The notes under the pieces were generated by a model, which was not told the origin of the DNA, made no database searches, and saw only the letters and a list, made by a program, of their open reading frames with translations. From positions 124,001 to 188,000 of the forward strand of contig NZ_JAQZAK010000011.1 in NCBI RefSeq assembly GCF_028737265.1: 64,000 nt of DNA, read 5' to 3'. Origin of the DNA: Actinomycetospora callitridis. Lineage in GTDB: Bacteria; Actinomycetota; Actinomycetes; Mycobacteriales; Pseudonocardiaceae. This document shows positions 50,258-58,806 of the stretch, piece after piece (position 1 is the first letter of the stretch; each line of letters starts with the position of its first letter). The position numbers and the translations under genes were made by a program.

Positions 50258-50326
50258 AGCGACGGGACGGTCGGTCCTGCGCTGACGACGCTTCGGTTGT
50301 CGAAGCGTCGTCCCGGAGGGTGAGGC
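50258..50326. repeat. 69-bp direct repeat with hairpin, copy 1
   Basis: Identical to copy 2 (50375-50443) at 67 of 69 positions. Contains a perfect 12-bp stem, GACGACGCTTCG (50284-50295) and CGAAGCGTCGTC (50301-50312), around a 5-nt loop. Confidence 0.9.
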
Positions 50327-50374
50327 GGCGCGACGTTCCGGGTCGTCGCGGGCGGCGGTGGACCCGGCGTCGCG

Positions 50375-50443
50375 AGCGACGGGACGGTCGGTCCTGCGCG
50401 GACGATGCTTCGGTTGTCGAAGCGTCGTCCCGGAGGGTGAGGC
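50375..50443. repeat. 69-bp direct repeat with hairpin, copy 2
   Basis: Second copy, 117 nt after the first. One arm differs by GACGATGCTTCG, leaving one T-G pair. Both copies lie between the TetR gene 3' end and the amidase start on the minus strand. Confidence 0.9.
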
Positions 50444-50472
50444 AGCCGGAGCTGTCGACGACCCCGAGGGAC

Positions 50473-51090
50473 CTACGACCCCGCCCATCCGGCCCGCACC
50501 GAGGCGGCGCAGCGCTCCGGGTCGTCGCCGGCGGCGGTGAACACCGCCGTCGCGAGGGCCGGGGAGTGCTCGTCGAGGGCGTCGTCGGGCAGGACGCCGG
50601 AGAGCACCAGCAGGAGCACGCCGTGCCCCGAGGCCCAGAAGCGCGTGGCGACGGCGGCGGGGTCGGCGTCGACGAAGCGGCCGGCGTCGACCGCCCGCTG
50701 CGCCGCGTCGACGAGCAACGCGAACCCCGCGCCGGCGGCCCCGGGGTCGGGCAGGTCCGCGGCGGCGTCGAACATCGCGCGGTAGAGCGCCGGGTTCTCC
50801 ACCGCGTTCGCGGCGTAGGCGGCGCCGAGCGCGGCCAGGTCGCGCACGGGGTCGTCGGACGGGGACACCTCGGCCAGACCGCGGGCCAGGCGTGCGAACC
50901 CCTCCTGCCGGACCGCGCCCCACAGCCCCGGCATGCCGTCGAAGTGCGTGTAGACGGCCATCGTCGACGTGCCGACGCGCCCGGCGAGCGCGCGCAGCGT
51001 CACCGGCTCGCGCGCGACGAGCATCGCGGCGGCCTGCTCGATGAGCGCGACGCGCACGGCGGGATCGGGGGTCCGGGGCACTTGCCGCAC
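50473..51090 (-). CDS. TetR/AcrR-family regulator
   Basis: About 205 residues from GTG 51090; GTG 51081 or 51102 also possible, and no ribosome site, so the mRNA may be leaderless. HTH: ALIEQAAAMLVAREPVTLRALAGRVGTSTMAVYTHFDGMPGLW. The C-terminal domain (GAGFALLVDAAQRAVDAGRFVDADP) fits TetR_C_13/33-type. Divergent from ridA over repeated half-sites. Confidence 0.88.
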   Translation of the reverse strand: MRQVPRTPDPAVRVALIEQAAAMLVAREPVTLRALAGRVGTSTMAVYTHFDGMPGLWGAVRQEGFARLARGLAEVSPSDDPVRDLAALGAAYAANAVENPALYRAMFDAAADLPDPGAAGAGFALLVDAAQRAVDAGRFVDADPAAVATRFWASGHGVLLLVLSGVLPDDALDEHSPALATAVFTAAGDDPERCAASVRAGWAGS

Positions 51091-51095
51091 GATAC

Positions 51096-51133
51096 ATAAC
51101 ACTGCTATACCTAGCGAGACATAACAGCGCTAT
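51096..51133. promoter_or_regulatory. Direct-repeat operator between TetR and RidA genes
   Basis: ATAACACTGCTAT (51096-51108) and ATAACAGCGCTAT (51121-51133), 25 nt apart; both preceded by AC. AT-rich island in a very GC-rich region and just before both divergent starts, so likely promoter plus TetR binding site. Confidence 0.6.
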
Positions 51134-51150
51134 CCAACCCGGAGGTCATC

Positions 51151-51555
51151 GTGACCGTCGAACTGCTCAACCCGGCCGGCCTGCCCGCTCCCGACATCTA
51201 CCGCCAGGTCGCGGTGGCCACCGGCACGCGCACCGTCTACGTGTCCGGGCAGGTGGCCCGCACCGCGGACGGCACGCCGGTCGGCCCCGGCGACCTCGCG
51301 GCGCAGACCGAGCAGGCCTACCGCAACGTCGCCGTGGCGCTGGCGGGCGTCGGCGCGAGCCTCACCGACGTCGCGAAGATGACCGTCTACGTCGTGGACC
51401 TCGCCCCGGAGAAGATGGCCCTGTTCGGCGAGGGCGCGATGCGGGCGGCCGCCGACCTCGGCCTCGTCACGCCCGCCATCACGATGATCGGTGTGACCGC
51501 GCTCGGGGAGCCCGACCTCCTCGTCGAGGTCGAGGCCACGGCCGTGCTCCCCTGA
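51151..51555 (+). CDS. RidA-family (YjgF/UK114) enamine/imine deaminase-like protein
   Basis: 134 residues, GTG 51151 behind GGAGG. VYVSGQVARTADGTPVGPGDLAAQTEQAYRNVAVALAGVGASLTDVAKMTVYVVDL fits the fold; the conserved Arg of true RidA near the C-terminus (IEVEA region, usually R before xxVEIE) is not found: the sequence reads ALGEPDLLVEVEATA. So it may belong to a Rid subgroup without imine deaminase activity. Confidence 0.87.
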   Translation: MTVELLNPAGLPAPDIYRQVAVATGTRTVYVSGQVARTADGTPVGPGDLAAQTEQAYRNVAVALAGVGASLTDVAKMTVYVVDLAPEKMALFGEGAMRAAADLGLVTPAITMIGVTALGEPDLLVEVEATAVLP

Positions 51556-51568
51556 GCGCGGCCCGGAC

Positions 51569-52402
51569 TCAGCCCAGGAAGTCGAGCAGCGCGCGGTTGA
51601 ACTCGTCGGCGTGGGTGGCGTTGAAGCCGTGGGGGCCACCCGCGATGACGACGACCTGGCTGTCCTTCACGGCCTCGGCGGTCCGCTGGCCCGACACCTC
51701 GAACGGCACGATCGCGTCCGAGTCCCCGTGCAGCACCAGCGTCGGCACGTCGATCGTGGCGAGGTCGTCGCGGAAGTCGGTGTAGCCGAAGGCCCGGATG
51801 CACTCCAGCGTGCCCTTCGGCGACGCGAACTCGGCGATCTCGCGGTGGTAGACCCGCGACGGCTCGCTGATCAGGTCGGTGCGGTCGCCCGCGGCGAAGA
51901 AGTTCGTCGTGAACCCGTCGAGGAACGCGATCCGGTCGCCGGTGACGCCGTCGAGGAAGCTCTGGATGGTCGCGTCGTCGAGGCCGCCGTCGGGGTTGTC
52001 GTCGGTCTTGTAGAGGTACGGCGGGACCGCACCGGCGAAGACCGCGCGGGCGACGCGCTCGCCGCCGTAGCGCCCGAGGTAGCGGGCCACCTCGCCGCCG
52101 CCCATGGAGAAGCCGACGAGCGTGACGTCGTGCAGGTCGAGGTGGCGCAGGAGGGCGTCGAGGTCCGCGGCGAAGGTGTCGTAGTCGTAGCCGCCCCACG
52201 GCTGCGACGAGGAGCCGAAGCCGCGGCGGTCGTAGGTGACGACGCGGTGGCCGGCCTCGACCAGGGCCGGGACCTGCTTCTCCCACGAGCGACCGGACAG
52301 CGGCCACCCGTGGATGAGCACCACCGGACGCCCCGAGCCGTGGTCGTCGTAATAGAGGTCGATCGGGCTGCCGTTCTCGTCCCCGACGGTGAGCGTGGGC
52401 AT
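51569..52402 (-). CDS. Alpha/beta hydrolase, non-heme chloroperoxidase-like
   Basis: 277 residues, ATG 52402. PVVLIHGWPLSGRSWEKQ (oxyanion), VTLVGFSMGGGEVARYLGRYG (nucleophile Ser98-like in GFSMGG), LVLHGDSDAIVPFE (Asp), GGPHGFNATHADEF (His). These are strong marks of cofactor-free haloperoxidases/perhydrolases (esterase activity in vivo). Confidence 0.92.
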   Translation of the reverse strand: MPTLTVGDENGSPIDLYYDDHGSGRPVVLIHGWPLSGRSWEKQVPALVEAGHRVVTYDRRGFGSSSQPWGGYDYDTFAADLDALLRHLDLHDVTLVGFSMGGGEVARYLGRYGGERVARAVFAGAVPPYLYKTDDNPDGGLDDATIQSFLDGVTGDRIAFLDGFTTNFFAAGDRTDLISEPSRVYHREIAEFASPKGTLECIRAFGYTDFRDDLATIDVPTLVLHGDSDAIVPFEVSGQRTAEAVKDSQVVVIAGGPHGFNATHADEFNRALLDFLG

Positions 52403-52528
52403 CGGAATCCTTTCGATCTGGCCGATTCGGTCGTGCACGATCAACATTCCCGCGCCCCGCGGATCACCGACGTCCGACGGGTGTCGGACCCCTGGGCCAC
52501 GGTGGGGCGGACGACGAGAGGAGCTCCG

Positions 52529-53395
52529 ATGACGATCGCGATCACCACTCCCCGGGGCCACGTGGGGTCCCACGTCCTGCAACGCCTCGTGCAGGCCGGC
52601 GCGTTCCCGCGCGTGCTGATGCGCGACCCCGGCGCGCTCGACCCGGCCTGGCGCGAGCACGTCGAGGCCGTGGCCTGCGACCAGGACGACGCGGACGCCG
52701 TGCTCGCGGCGACCCGCGGGGTCGAGGCGCTGTTGTGGGTGAGCCCGACGCTCCACGAGGCCGACCCCGTGGCGGCGCACGCGCGCCTCGGCGGGCACGT
52801 CGCCCGCGCCGTCGCGGCGAACGGGATCGCGCGGACGGTGTTCCTGTCCAGCGTGGGCGCCGAGAAGCGCCACGGCGCCGGGGAGATCGACGGGCTGGCG
52901 CGCACCGAGGAGGCGCTGGACGCCACCGGTGCGTCGGTGCTGCACCTGCGGGCCGGCTACTTCTTCAGCAACCTGCTCATGGACCTCGACGCGCTGCGCG
53001 ACGGGGTGCTGCGCACCGCGAACCCGCTCGACGCCCCGATGCCCTGGGTCGACCCGCGGGACATCGCCGAGGTCGCGGCCGGGCGCCTGCTCCACCCGTG
53101 GCAGGGCCGCAGGGCGACGGCGGTGCACGGGCCCGAGGACCTGACGTTCGCGCAGGTCGCCGACGTCCTCACCAGCGCGCTGGGTCGCCCGGTGCGCGCC
53201 GAGCGCATGTCCGACGACGACCTGCGCGCGAGCCTGGGCGCGGTCGGGCTCGGCGAGGCACAGATCGAGGCGATCGTGGGCATGTCGACGGGCCTGCGCG
53301 ACGGCTTCGTGCCCGAGCAGCCGCGCTCGGTGCTCACCACCACCCCGAGCACACTCCCGGGCTGGGCGCACGCGCACCTGCGACCGCTGCTCTGA
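52529..53395 (+). CDS. NmrA-like NAD(P)-binding reductase
   Basis: 288 residues from ATG 52529. Rossmann start IAITTPRGHVGSHVLQRLVQAG (variant of GxxGxxG), VFLSSVGAEKRHGAGEIDG, MPWVDPRDIAEVAAG. Matches the NmrA/SDR atypical family of redox sensors or quinone reductases (e.g. QorB). Divergent from the chloroperoxidase-like gene, with 126 bp between. Confidence 0.88.
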   Translation: MTIAITTPRGHVGSHVLQRLVQAGAFPRVLMRDPGALDPAWREHVEAVACDQDDADAVLAATRGVEALLWVSPTLHEADPVAAHARLGGHVARAVAANGIARTVFLSSVGAEKRHGAGEIDGLARTEEALDATGASVLHLRAGYFFSNLLMDLDALRDGVLRTANPLDAPMPWVDPRDIAEVAAGRLLHPWQGRRATAVHGPEDLTFAQVADVLTSALGRPVRAERMSDDDLRASLGAVGLGEAQIEAIVGMSTGLRDGFVPEQPRSVLTTTPSTLPGWAHAHLRPLL

Positions 53396-53402
53396 GTGAG
53401 CA

Positions 53403-53486
53403 GTTCGGTCACCGTTCGTCCACGGAGGTCGACCATCCGCCGCTCGATCGGCCCCGCCTGATCGATCCCGTGGACGACGACCGAAC
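53403..53486. other. Split inverted repeat (possible structured RNA or terminator)
   Basis: GTTCGGTC (53403-53410) and CGTCCACGG (53417-53425) pair with CCGTGGACG (53468-53476) and GACCGAAC (53479-53486), giving a two-segment stem around a 42-nt loop. It lies just after the NmrA gene and before the small ORF at 53567. The gap 53396-53750 otherwise holds only that ORF. Confidence 0.5.
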
Positions 53487-53566
53487 GATCGCCGGGGTGA
53501 CGGCGTTCACTGGGGACAAGCCACCCGGGCCGCTCCGGCGCCCGGGCCGACAGGAAGGGCAGCAAG

Positions 53567-53731
53567 ATGATCAAGAATCGGGAGCTGGCCCTCATCCCGG
53601 ACTCCGCCCTCGGGCTGGTCGAGCCGCCCGCGACGTCACCGACGCCACGGCGGGCGAGCAGTCACGCGACGCGCCCGGCGCGAACTCCCGCGCCACGGGC
53701 ACCGCGGTACCCGGAGCGAACACCCCGCTGA
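53567..53731 (+). CDS. Candidate small ORF
   Basis: 54 codons from ATG 53567 with AGGAAGG 8 nt upstream. Starts MIKNRELALIPDSALGLVEPP, then a basic Pro/Ala/Arg-rich tail (TPRRASSHATRPARTPAP). Hydrophilic, no Cys. The ribosome site and natural N-terminus support translation; the tail looks like low-complexity GC-rich sequence. Not in a known family. Confidence 0.4.
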   Translation: MIKNRELALIPDSALGLVEPPATSPTPRRASSHATRPARTPAPRAPRYPERTPR

Positions 53732-53750
53732 GCGCTCACTCGCGGGGCGC

Positions 53751-54581
53751 TCACTCGCAGGCGACACCGTCCTTGTCGCGGTCGAGTGCCGCGCGGTACC
53801 CGGGCGCCCCGGCGCGCAGCGGTGCCGCTCCGGCGGCGCGCGCCGCGCTGCAGTTCGCGTAGTACCCGCCACCGCCCGACGAGCCGCCCGATGAGCCGGC
53901 TGCCGCCCGCGGCGCGGTGCGCGGGGCCGCCGGGCGCGGCGTGCGCGGGCGGTCGACGTCCGCGTCCGGGGTGCGCGTCGCCGTGGTGGTCCGCGGGGTC
54001 GTGGTGGGGCCGACCGTGCCGCAGGTCCGGCCGTCGGCGTCGAGGCGGCGCAGCGTCGACTGCACGGCGGTGGAGGCGTCGTTGCGCCCGCGGGTGTAGA
54101 TCGCGGTGTGGTCCTGGGTGACCATCGACGACGCGAAGTCGGCGCCCCCCGCACCGACGTGGCGCAGCATGCGCCCGTAGCGGTCGCGGTCGACGCCGGG
54201 CTCGGCGGTCAGCGTCACGGGCGCGGAGAGCAGGCGGGCGCGGGCCGCGGCGGTGGCTCGCTGGCCCCCGGGGGTGGCCGCCTCGCAGGAGTCGATGCCC
54301 AGCACGCGGACCTCGTCGCCGGAGGCGAGCCGGAACGTGTCGCCGTCGATGACGTCGACGACCGACGCGGACACCGCGCCCGGGCCCGCCACCGCCGGGG
54401 CGACCGACGGCGCGGCGGCCGGGATCGCGCCGGGGGACGCCGCGCCGGACGACGCCGGGAGCGTCGAGGAGCTCGCGACGGTGCCGGCCGGCGGGACGGA
54501 CGAGCCGGCGAGGTCCGTCACCGCGACCAGGCCGAACACGCCTGCCGCGATGCCGGACCAGACCTTGTGGGCGGTGCGCAC
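53751..54581 (-). CDS. Secreted thermonuclease-like protein with Excalibur domain
   Basis: 276 residues, GTG 54581. Signal peptide (about 1-28), Ala/Ser/Pro linker, staphylococcal nuclease domain: VVDVIDGDTFRLASGDEVRVLGIDSCEA (Asp pair), RLLSAPVTLTAEPGVDRDRYGRMLRHV (Arg, RDRYGR). Then Thr/Pro-rich linker and C-terminal Excalibur calcium-binding motif YYANCSAARAAGAAPLRAGAPGYRAALDRDKDGVACE (DxDxDGxACE). Extracellular nuclease expected. Confidence 0.9.
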   Translation of the reverse strand: MRTAHKVWSGIAAGVFGLVAVTDLAGSSVPPAGTVASSSTLPASSGAASPGAIPAAAPSVAPAVAGPGAVSASVVDVIDGDTFRLASGDEVRVLGIDSCEAATPGGQRATAAARARLLSAPVTLTAEPGVDRDRYGRMLRHVGAGGADFASSMVTQDHTAIYTRGRNDASTAVQSTLRRLDADGRTCGTVGPTTTPRTTTATRTPDADVDRPRTPRPAAPRTAPRAAAGSSGGSSGGGGYYANCSAARAAGAAPLRAGAPGYRAALDRDKDGVACE

Positions 54582-54733
54582 GTCGTCGTCCCCTCAGCCG
54601 GTGTGATCGTCCGCCTTGTCGGGCCCGGTGGGGCGGTCGTTACGCACCGGGGGCGATGTCACGAAACGCCCGCCCCCGACGATGAAGCGACGTCCGGCTC
54701 GCGCGGTGCGGGTCCTGCGGAGGGATGCGGGGC

Positions 54734-55381
54734 ATGGCGGGTGTCGTGACGACGGTGCTGACGTGGCTCCTGACCACCGGATTGATCCTGGCCGTGCCCT
54801 TCGGCCTCTGGTGGCTCGTCGACCGGTCCCGGCGCCCGGCCCCGGCCCCGGCTCCGCTCCCGACGGCCCGCGCGCCCCGCGCGCCCCTCGTCGCCGTGCC
54901 CCCCGCGGCGCCGCGACGAGCCCCGGCGCCTCCCGCCGACCCGCCCACGGCCCCCGTGCCCGTCCCCCGCGGCTCCCGGACCCTCACCGTCGTCCAGGAC
55001 CCCCGCCCGCAGGCCGGGGCCACCGACAAGCCGGCCGACACCCCCGCCGACACCGACGAGATCCTGGCCCCCGAGCGCGAGGTCGTGGTGACCCGCGAGG
55101 AGGACCACCAGGACGTCCTGGCCGAGCACCACGCCCCGGGCCGGCCGCCGACGTCGGTGACCGTCGAGCTGTGCTCGTCGACGGTCTCGCGGGGCAAGTA
55201 CCGCGGCGACTACGCGGTGGAGGTCCGCCTCGACGGCGCCCGCGTCGGCGAGCTCACGGCGGCGATGAGCGCCCGCTACCGTCACCTCGTCGACCTCGCG
55301 GGCCCGGTGCGGTGCCGCGGCGTGATCGACCACGGGGCCCGCGGCTTCCAGGTCGACCTGCGTCTCCCGGACGTCGTCTAG
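54734..55381 (+). CDS. Membrane-anchored protein with C-terminal HIRAN-like segment
   Basis: 215 residues from ATG 54734 (GGAGGG 9 nt upstream). One N-terminal membrane helix (VLTWLLTTGLILAVPFGLWWLV), Pro/Ala-rich linker (about 35-80), acidic middle, then a compact domain VTVELCSSTVSRGKYRGDYAVEVRLDGARVGELTAAMSARYRHLVD that looks like a HIRAN-type beta domain. Assignment of that domain is by resemblance only. Confidence 0.65.
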   Translation: MAGVVTTVLTWLLTTGLILAVPFGLWWLVDRSRRPAPAPAPLPTARAPRAPLVAVPPAAPRRAPAPPADPPTAPVPVPRGSRTLTVVQDPRPQAGATDKPADTPADTDEILAPEREVVVTREEDHQDVLAEHHAPGRPPTSVTVELCSSTVSRGKYRGDYAVEVRLDGARVGELTAAMSARYRHLVDLAGPVRCRGVIDHGARGFQVDLRLPDVV

Positions 55382-55387
55382 CGGCGG

Positions 55388-55804
55388 TCAGCCCGCGTGC
55401 CGCAGCGTGACCGTCGTCCCCGCGGAGCCGGGGGTCACGGTGAAGGTCTCGGCGAGCTCCTCGATGAGGGCGAGGCCCCGCCCGCGGTAGCCGGTGCCCG
55501 TCGTGGGCGCGCGCCAGGTACCGGTGTCCGAGATCGTGATGATCACCGCGTACGGCGCGGCCGACTCGCGGCAGGCCGCCAGCGTCATCGTGCCCGCCTC
55601 GTCGCGGTCGGCGTAGGCGTGCTCGGCGGCGTTCTCGAGCGCCTCGCTGACGGCGAGGGTCAGGTTGTCCACGGCGTCGTCGTCGCCCTCGGCGAGCTCC
55701 GCCGTCAGCCAGCGGCGCAGGGCGCGGCGCAGCCGACCGACGTGCGCGGCCGTGGCGGGCACCTCGAGGTGCAACGTGTCGGCTCCGGCGTCGACCTCGA
55801 CCAC
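55388..55804 (-). CDS. RsbW/SpoIIAB-type anti-sigma kinase (HATPase)
   Basis: 138 residues, GTG 55804. LTLAVSEALENAAEHAYADRD (N box), TISDTGTW (G1 box), TGTGYRGRGLALIEELAETFTV (G2 box) and ending GTTVTLRH. These match the HATPase_c_2 anti-sigma factors that bind STAS proteins. A STAS gene lies at 12247 and another at 44702, but none is adjacent. Confidence 0.88.
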   Translation of the reverse strand: MVEVDAGADTLHLEVPATAAHVGRLRRALRRWLTAELAEGDDDAVDNLTLAVSEALENAAEHAYADRDEAGTMTLAACRESAAPYAVIITISDTGTWRAPTTGTGYRGRGLALIEELAETFTVTPGSAGTTVTLRHAG

Positions 55805-55933
55805 GCGCGCTCCACCTCCGCGACCCGCATCCCGATCTCACCCGACCGTAGGCTGTTCCCCCTGCACGCAGACTCCAATCCGGCGAACCGACCGGTCACC
55901 GATGAGCCCCGACCACTCCCCCGAAAGGCCCGC

Positions 55934-56299
55934 ATGAGCACGACGTTCCGCTCGGCGATCGAGTCCCACGACGTCGAGGCGGCCATCGCGCTGCTCACCG
56001 ACGACGTCGAGTTCCACAGCCCCGTCGTCCACTCGCCCTACCGGGGGCGCGACGCCGTGGCGCCGATCCTGCGGGCGGTCGTCGAGGTCTTCGAGGACTT
56101 CCACTACGTCGCCGAGATCGGCGCGGGCGCCGACGAGCACGTCCTGGTCTTCCGCGCGCACGTCGGCGACCGCGAGCTCGAGGGCATCGACCTGCTCCAC
56201 CACGACGGCAGCGGGGCGATCGACCGGCTGACGGTGATGATCCGCCCGCTGTCGGCGCTGCAGGCGGTGGCGACGGCGATGCGCGAGAAGCTGACGTAG
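55934..56299 (+). CDS. SnoaL-like nuclear transport factor 2 family protein
   Basis: 121 residues, ATG 55934. FRSAIESHDVEAAIALLTDDVEFHSPVVHSPYRGRDAVAPILRAVVEVFEDFHYVAEI and FRAHVGDRELEGIDLLHHDGSGAIDRLTVMIRPLSAL follow the SnoaL/ketosteroid isomerase-like fold. Likely an isomerase or hydrolase-like; substrate unknown. Next gene follows at once. Confidence 0.85.
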   Translation: MSTTFRSAIESHDVEAAIALLTDDVEFHSPVVHSPYRGRDAVAPILRAVVEVFEDFHYVAEIGAGADEHVLVFRAHVGDRELEGIDLLHHDGSGAIDRLTVMIRPLSALQAVATAMREKLT

Positions 56300-56800
56300 G
56301 TGGACCCCGCCTACGACGCCGAGCCGTGGTCCGACTTCGCCGCCGGCATGGCCGGGGCCGCGGCCGCGCTCGCCGGCCTGCTGTTCGTCGCCGTCTCGAT
56401 CAACATCCAGACGATCCTGGCCGGCCACGGCATCCCCCGCCGGGCCGCCCAGGCCCTGATCCTGCTCGCGCTGCCGGTGTTCCTCTCGCTCGTCCTGCTG
56501 GTCCCCGGGCAGTCCGACGTCGCGCTCGGGATCGAGCTGCTCGCGATCTCCGCCGTCGTCGTCCCCGCGTTCGGCGTCCTGGCGAAACCGGGCACCCGCG
56601 CCCCCGAGCAGCCGCGGGCCTCGTGGCTCGGGACGAACGTCCTGCCGTCGGCGATCGTCGCCCTCGGGCCCGCGGTCGCCGCGATCGGCCTGTTCACCGA
56701 GTCGCTCGGCGGGCTCTACTGGCTCCCCGTCGCGGTCGCGCTCGCCCTGGCCGCGGGCCTGGTCAACGCGTGGGTGCTGCTCGTCGAGATCCTGCGGTAG
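56300..56800 (+). CDS. Hypothetical four-helix membrane protein
   Basis: 166 residues, GTG 56300 directly after the SnoaL stop. Four hydrophobic helices: GMAGAAAALAGLLFVAVSINI, AAQALILLALPVFLSLVLLV, LGIELLAISAVVVPAFGVLA and a C-terminal pair LPSAIVALGPAVAAIGLFTES, WLPVAVALALAAGLVNAWVLL. The layout FVAVSINIQ resembles modulator of FtsH-type proteins; family uncertain. Confidence 0.7.
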   Translation: MDPAYDAEPWSDFAAGMAGAAAALAGLLFVAVSINIQTILAGHGIPRRAAQALILLALPVFLSLVLLVPGQSDVALGIELLAISAVVVPAFGVLAKPGTRAPEQPRASWLGTNVLPSAIVALGPAVAAIGLFTESLGGLYWLPVAVALALAAGLVNAWVLLVEILR

Positions 56801-56804
56801 GGCG

Positions 56805-58235
56805 CTACGCGCGGTCCGGGACGCCGCGCGCGGCGGGGCGGGCGGCGAGGGCACCGACGACCGCGACGACGGCGAACGTCGCGAAGAGCCAGCCCGCCGA
56901 GGCGAGCGGGTCGGCGCCCCCGAGGGCGAGGCTCGCACCGCCCAGCGCCGTGCCGACGGAGGTGGCGAGCATCTGCACGGTCGTCACCGCGGCGGACGCC
57001 TTGTCGGCCTCGCTCTCGTCGGGGCCCGCACCGGCGGCGGTGTCGAGATCGGGGTCGTCGTCGGCACCCCCGATCGCGGCGGCGGCGAGGTGCGGCCAGG
57101 CCGTCCCGATGCCGATCCCGCCCGCGGCGAGTCCGGCGGCCCAGAGCACTGGGCCCCAGGTCCCGGCGGCGCGCGGGCCGTCGAGCACGAGCAGGGTGAC
57201 CGCGACGACGAGGATCCCGGCCGCGAGGAGCGCCGGGCCGAGGAGCACCCGGCGCCGCGGCCGCCGGCCGGAGGCGCTGACGATCTCGCCGGCGACCCAC
57301 CCGGCGCCGAGGGCGACGCCGAGGAACCCGGCGGCGACCGGCGCGAGGCCGGCGACGCGCTGCCCGACCAGCGGCACGAACGCCTCGAGCCCGGCGACCC
57401 CGACGAGCACGGCGCTCAGCCCGTAGATCCAGGGCAGCGCCGAGCCCGGGCGGAACGTCGCTCGGGGCAGGACGGCGGCGGGGGTGCGCCGCTCGTGGCG
57501 CAGGAACAGCACGATCAGCACCGCGGCGGCGGCGAGGCCGGCGCCCGCCACGCGTACGTCCGCGGCCAGGCCCGCGACGCTGAGGACCGCCGCGGCGGCG
57601 CCGACGTAGAGCACCGAGCCGAGCGGGAACGGGCCCGGCGCGATCCGGGCGCGGGTGCGGTGCAGGGCCGAGGGCACGATCGCGGCGATCGCCAGGGCGG
57701 CGACGACGAGCACGCCGAACGCCCAACGCCACTGCCCCGCCCCGGCGAGGACGCCACCGAGCCCGGGGCCGACCACCAGCGCGACGCCCCACATCGTGGC
57801 GATCACCGCGCTGCCCCGCGTCCAGAGCGTGCGCGGCAGCGAGACGCGGATGAGGGCGTAGCCCATGCCGGCGAGCAACCCGCCGCCGACGCCCTGCAGG
57901 AGCCGGCCCACGAGGAACACGGCCATCGAGGGGGCGAGCGCCCCGACAAGCGCACCGGCGGCGAACACCCCGAGCGCGACGAGGTAGGCGCGCGCGGCCG
58001 GCACGGTCGCGAGGACCCTGCTGACCAGCGCCGACGTGACCACGGCGGCGAGCAGGAACACCGTGGTGGGCCAGGCGTAGAACGCCTCGCCGCCGATCTC
58101 GGCGACTGCGGACGGCATGAGGCTCGCGGTGATGTAGGTGTCCACCGCGAACATCAGCGTGCCGCCCGAGAGCACCGCCATCGCCCCGCGGTGCTCCCGG
58201 GCCACCAGCTGGGCCCAGGACCCCGCGCCGGCCAT
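56805..58235 (-). CDS. MFS transporter
   Basis: 476 residues, ATG 58235. About 14 hydrophobic helices with SLMPSAVAEIGG, RLLQGVGGGLLAGMGYALIRVSLP (motif C-like region) and WGVALVVGPGLGGVLAG (motif antiporter C). Looks like a DHA2-type drug/proton antiporter. Substrate unknown. An acidic loop DDDPDLDTAAGAGPDESEADKA lies before the last helices. Confidence 0.9.
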   Translation of the reverse strand: MAGAGSWAQLVAREHRGAMAVLSGGTLMFAVDTYITASLMPSAVAEIGGEAFYAWPTTVFLLAAVVTSALVSRVLATVPAARAYLVALGVFAAGALVGALAPSMAVFLVGRLLQGVGGGLLAGMGYALIRVSLPRTLWTRGSAVIATMWGVALVVGPGLGGVLAGAGQWRWAFGVLVVAALAIAAIVPSALHRTRARIAPGPFPLGSVLYVGAAAAVLSVAGLAADVRVAGAGLAAAAVLIVLFLRHERRTPAAVLPRATFRPGSALPWIYGLSAVLVGVAGLEAFVPLVGQRVAGLAPVAAGFLGVALGAGWVAGEIVSASGRRPRRRVLLGPALLAAGILVVAVTLLVLDGPRAAGTWGPVLWAAGLAAGGIGIGTAWPHLAAAAIGGADDDPDLDTAAGAGPDESEADKASAAVTTVQMLATSVGTALGGASLALGGADPLASAGWLFATFAVVAVVGALAARPAARGVPDRA

Positions 58236-58240
58236 CGGGC

Positions 58241-58612
58241 TCAGGCCGCCCGGTCCGTCGGGACGTCGATGACGACGCCCGTCCCGAGCGCCTTCGTCTC
58301 ACGGGTCTCCAGGACGCGGTCCGGGCGGTAGCGGGCGATCTTCTCGGCCTTGCGCGGCGGCCCGTCGTTGGCGATGAGCACCGCCACCCAGGGCAGCGGC
58401 ACCGACAGGACGACGATCACGGCGGCCGCGATGCTCCACCCGAAGCCGAGGGCCAGCACGCCTGCCAGGACGAGGCACGGGATGCGCAGGGACATGATGA
58501 GCGAGTAGCGGCGCCTGCGGGCGGCGAACTCCGCCGCGGGCGAGACGGCCGCGCCGGTGATGAGGACCGGGCTGGCTGGGCTGCTGCCGACTGGGCTGTG
58601 GTGACGTCGCAC
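58241..58612 (-). CDS. DUF3099 membrane protein
   Basis: 123 residues from GTG 58612 (GAGAGGGAG 6 nt upstream). VLITGAAVSPAAEFAARRRRYSLIMSLRIPCLVLAGVLALGF then a second helix AAAVIVVLSVPLPWVAVLIANDGPPRK; these match DUF3099 of actinobacteria. Two membrane helices. Five nt upstream of the MFS gene on the same strand. Confidence 0.85.
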   Translation of the reverse strand: MRRHHSPVGSSPASPVLITGAAVSPAAEFAARRRRYSLIMSLRIPCLVLAGVLALGFGWSIAAAVIVVLSVPLPWVAVLIANDGPPRKAEKIARYRPDRVLETRETKALGTGVVIDVPTDRAA

Positions 58613-58806
58613 GACGCACTCCCTCTCCGGACCCCGATGTCCGGTGACGTCCGGCCGTCGATCTCGGTGCGATGTCGGGCCGGCACCAGGATCAACACCG
58701 CCACGGGCCGCACGCATCCGCCCGTCCGGCCCGGCCCACGGTGGGTCCGGTCACCCGTGGCGGTGATTCCCCCGAAGCTGGTCGGACATGAGGTATGGCC
58801 TACTTC

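Noticed and set aside
50213..51090. A single 744-residue protein made of TetR-like and amidase parts
   Set aside because: The region between is out of the TetR frame and contains the 69-bp repeats; the TetR gene is intact in another frame, so these are two genes.
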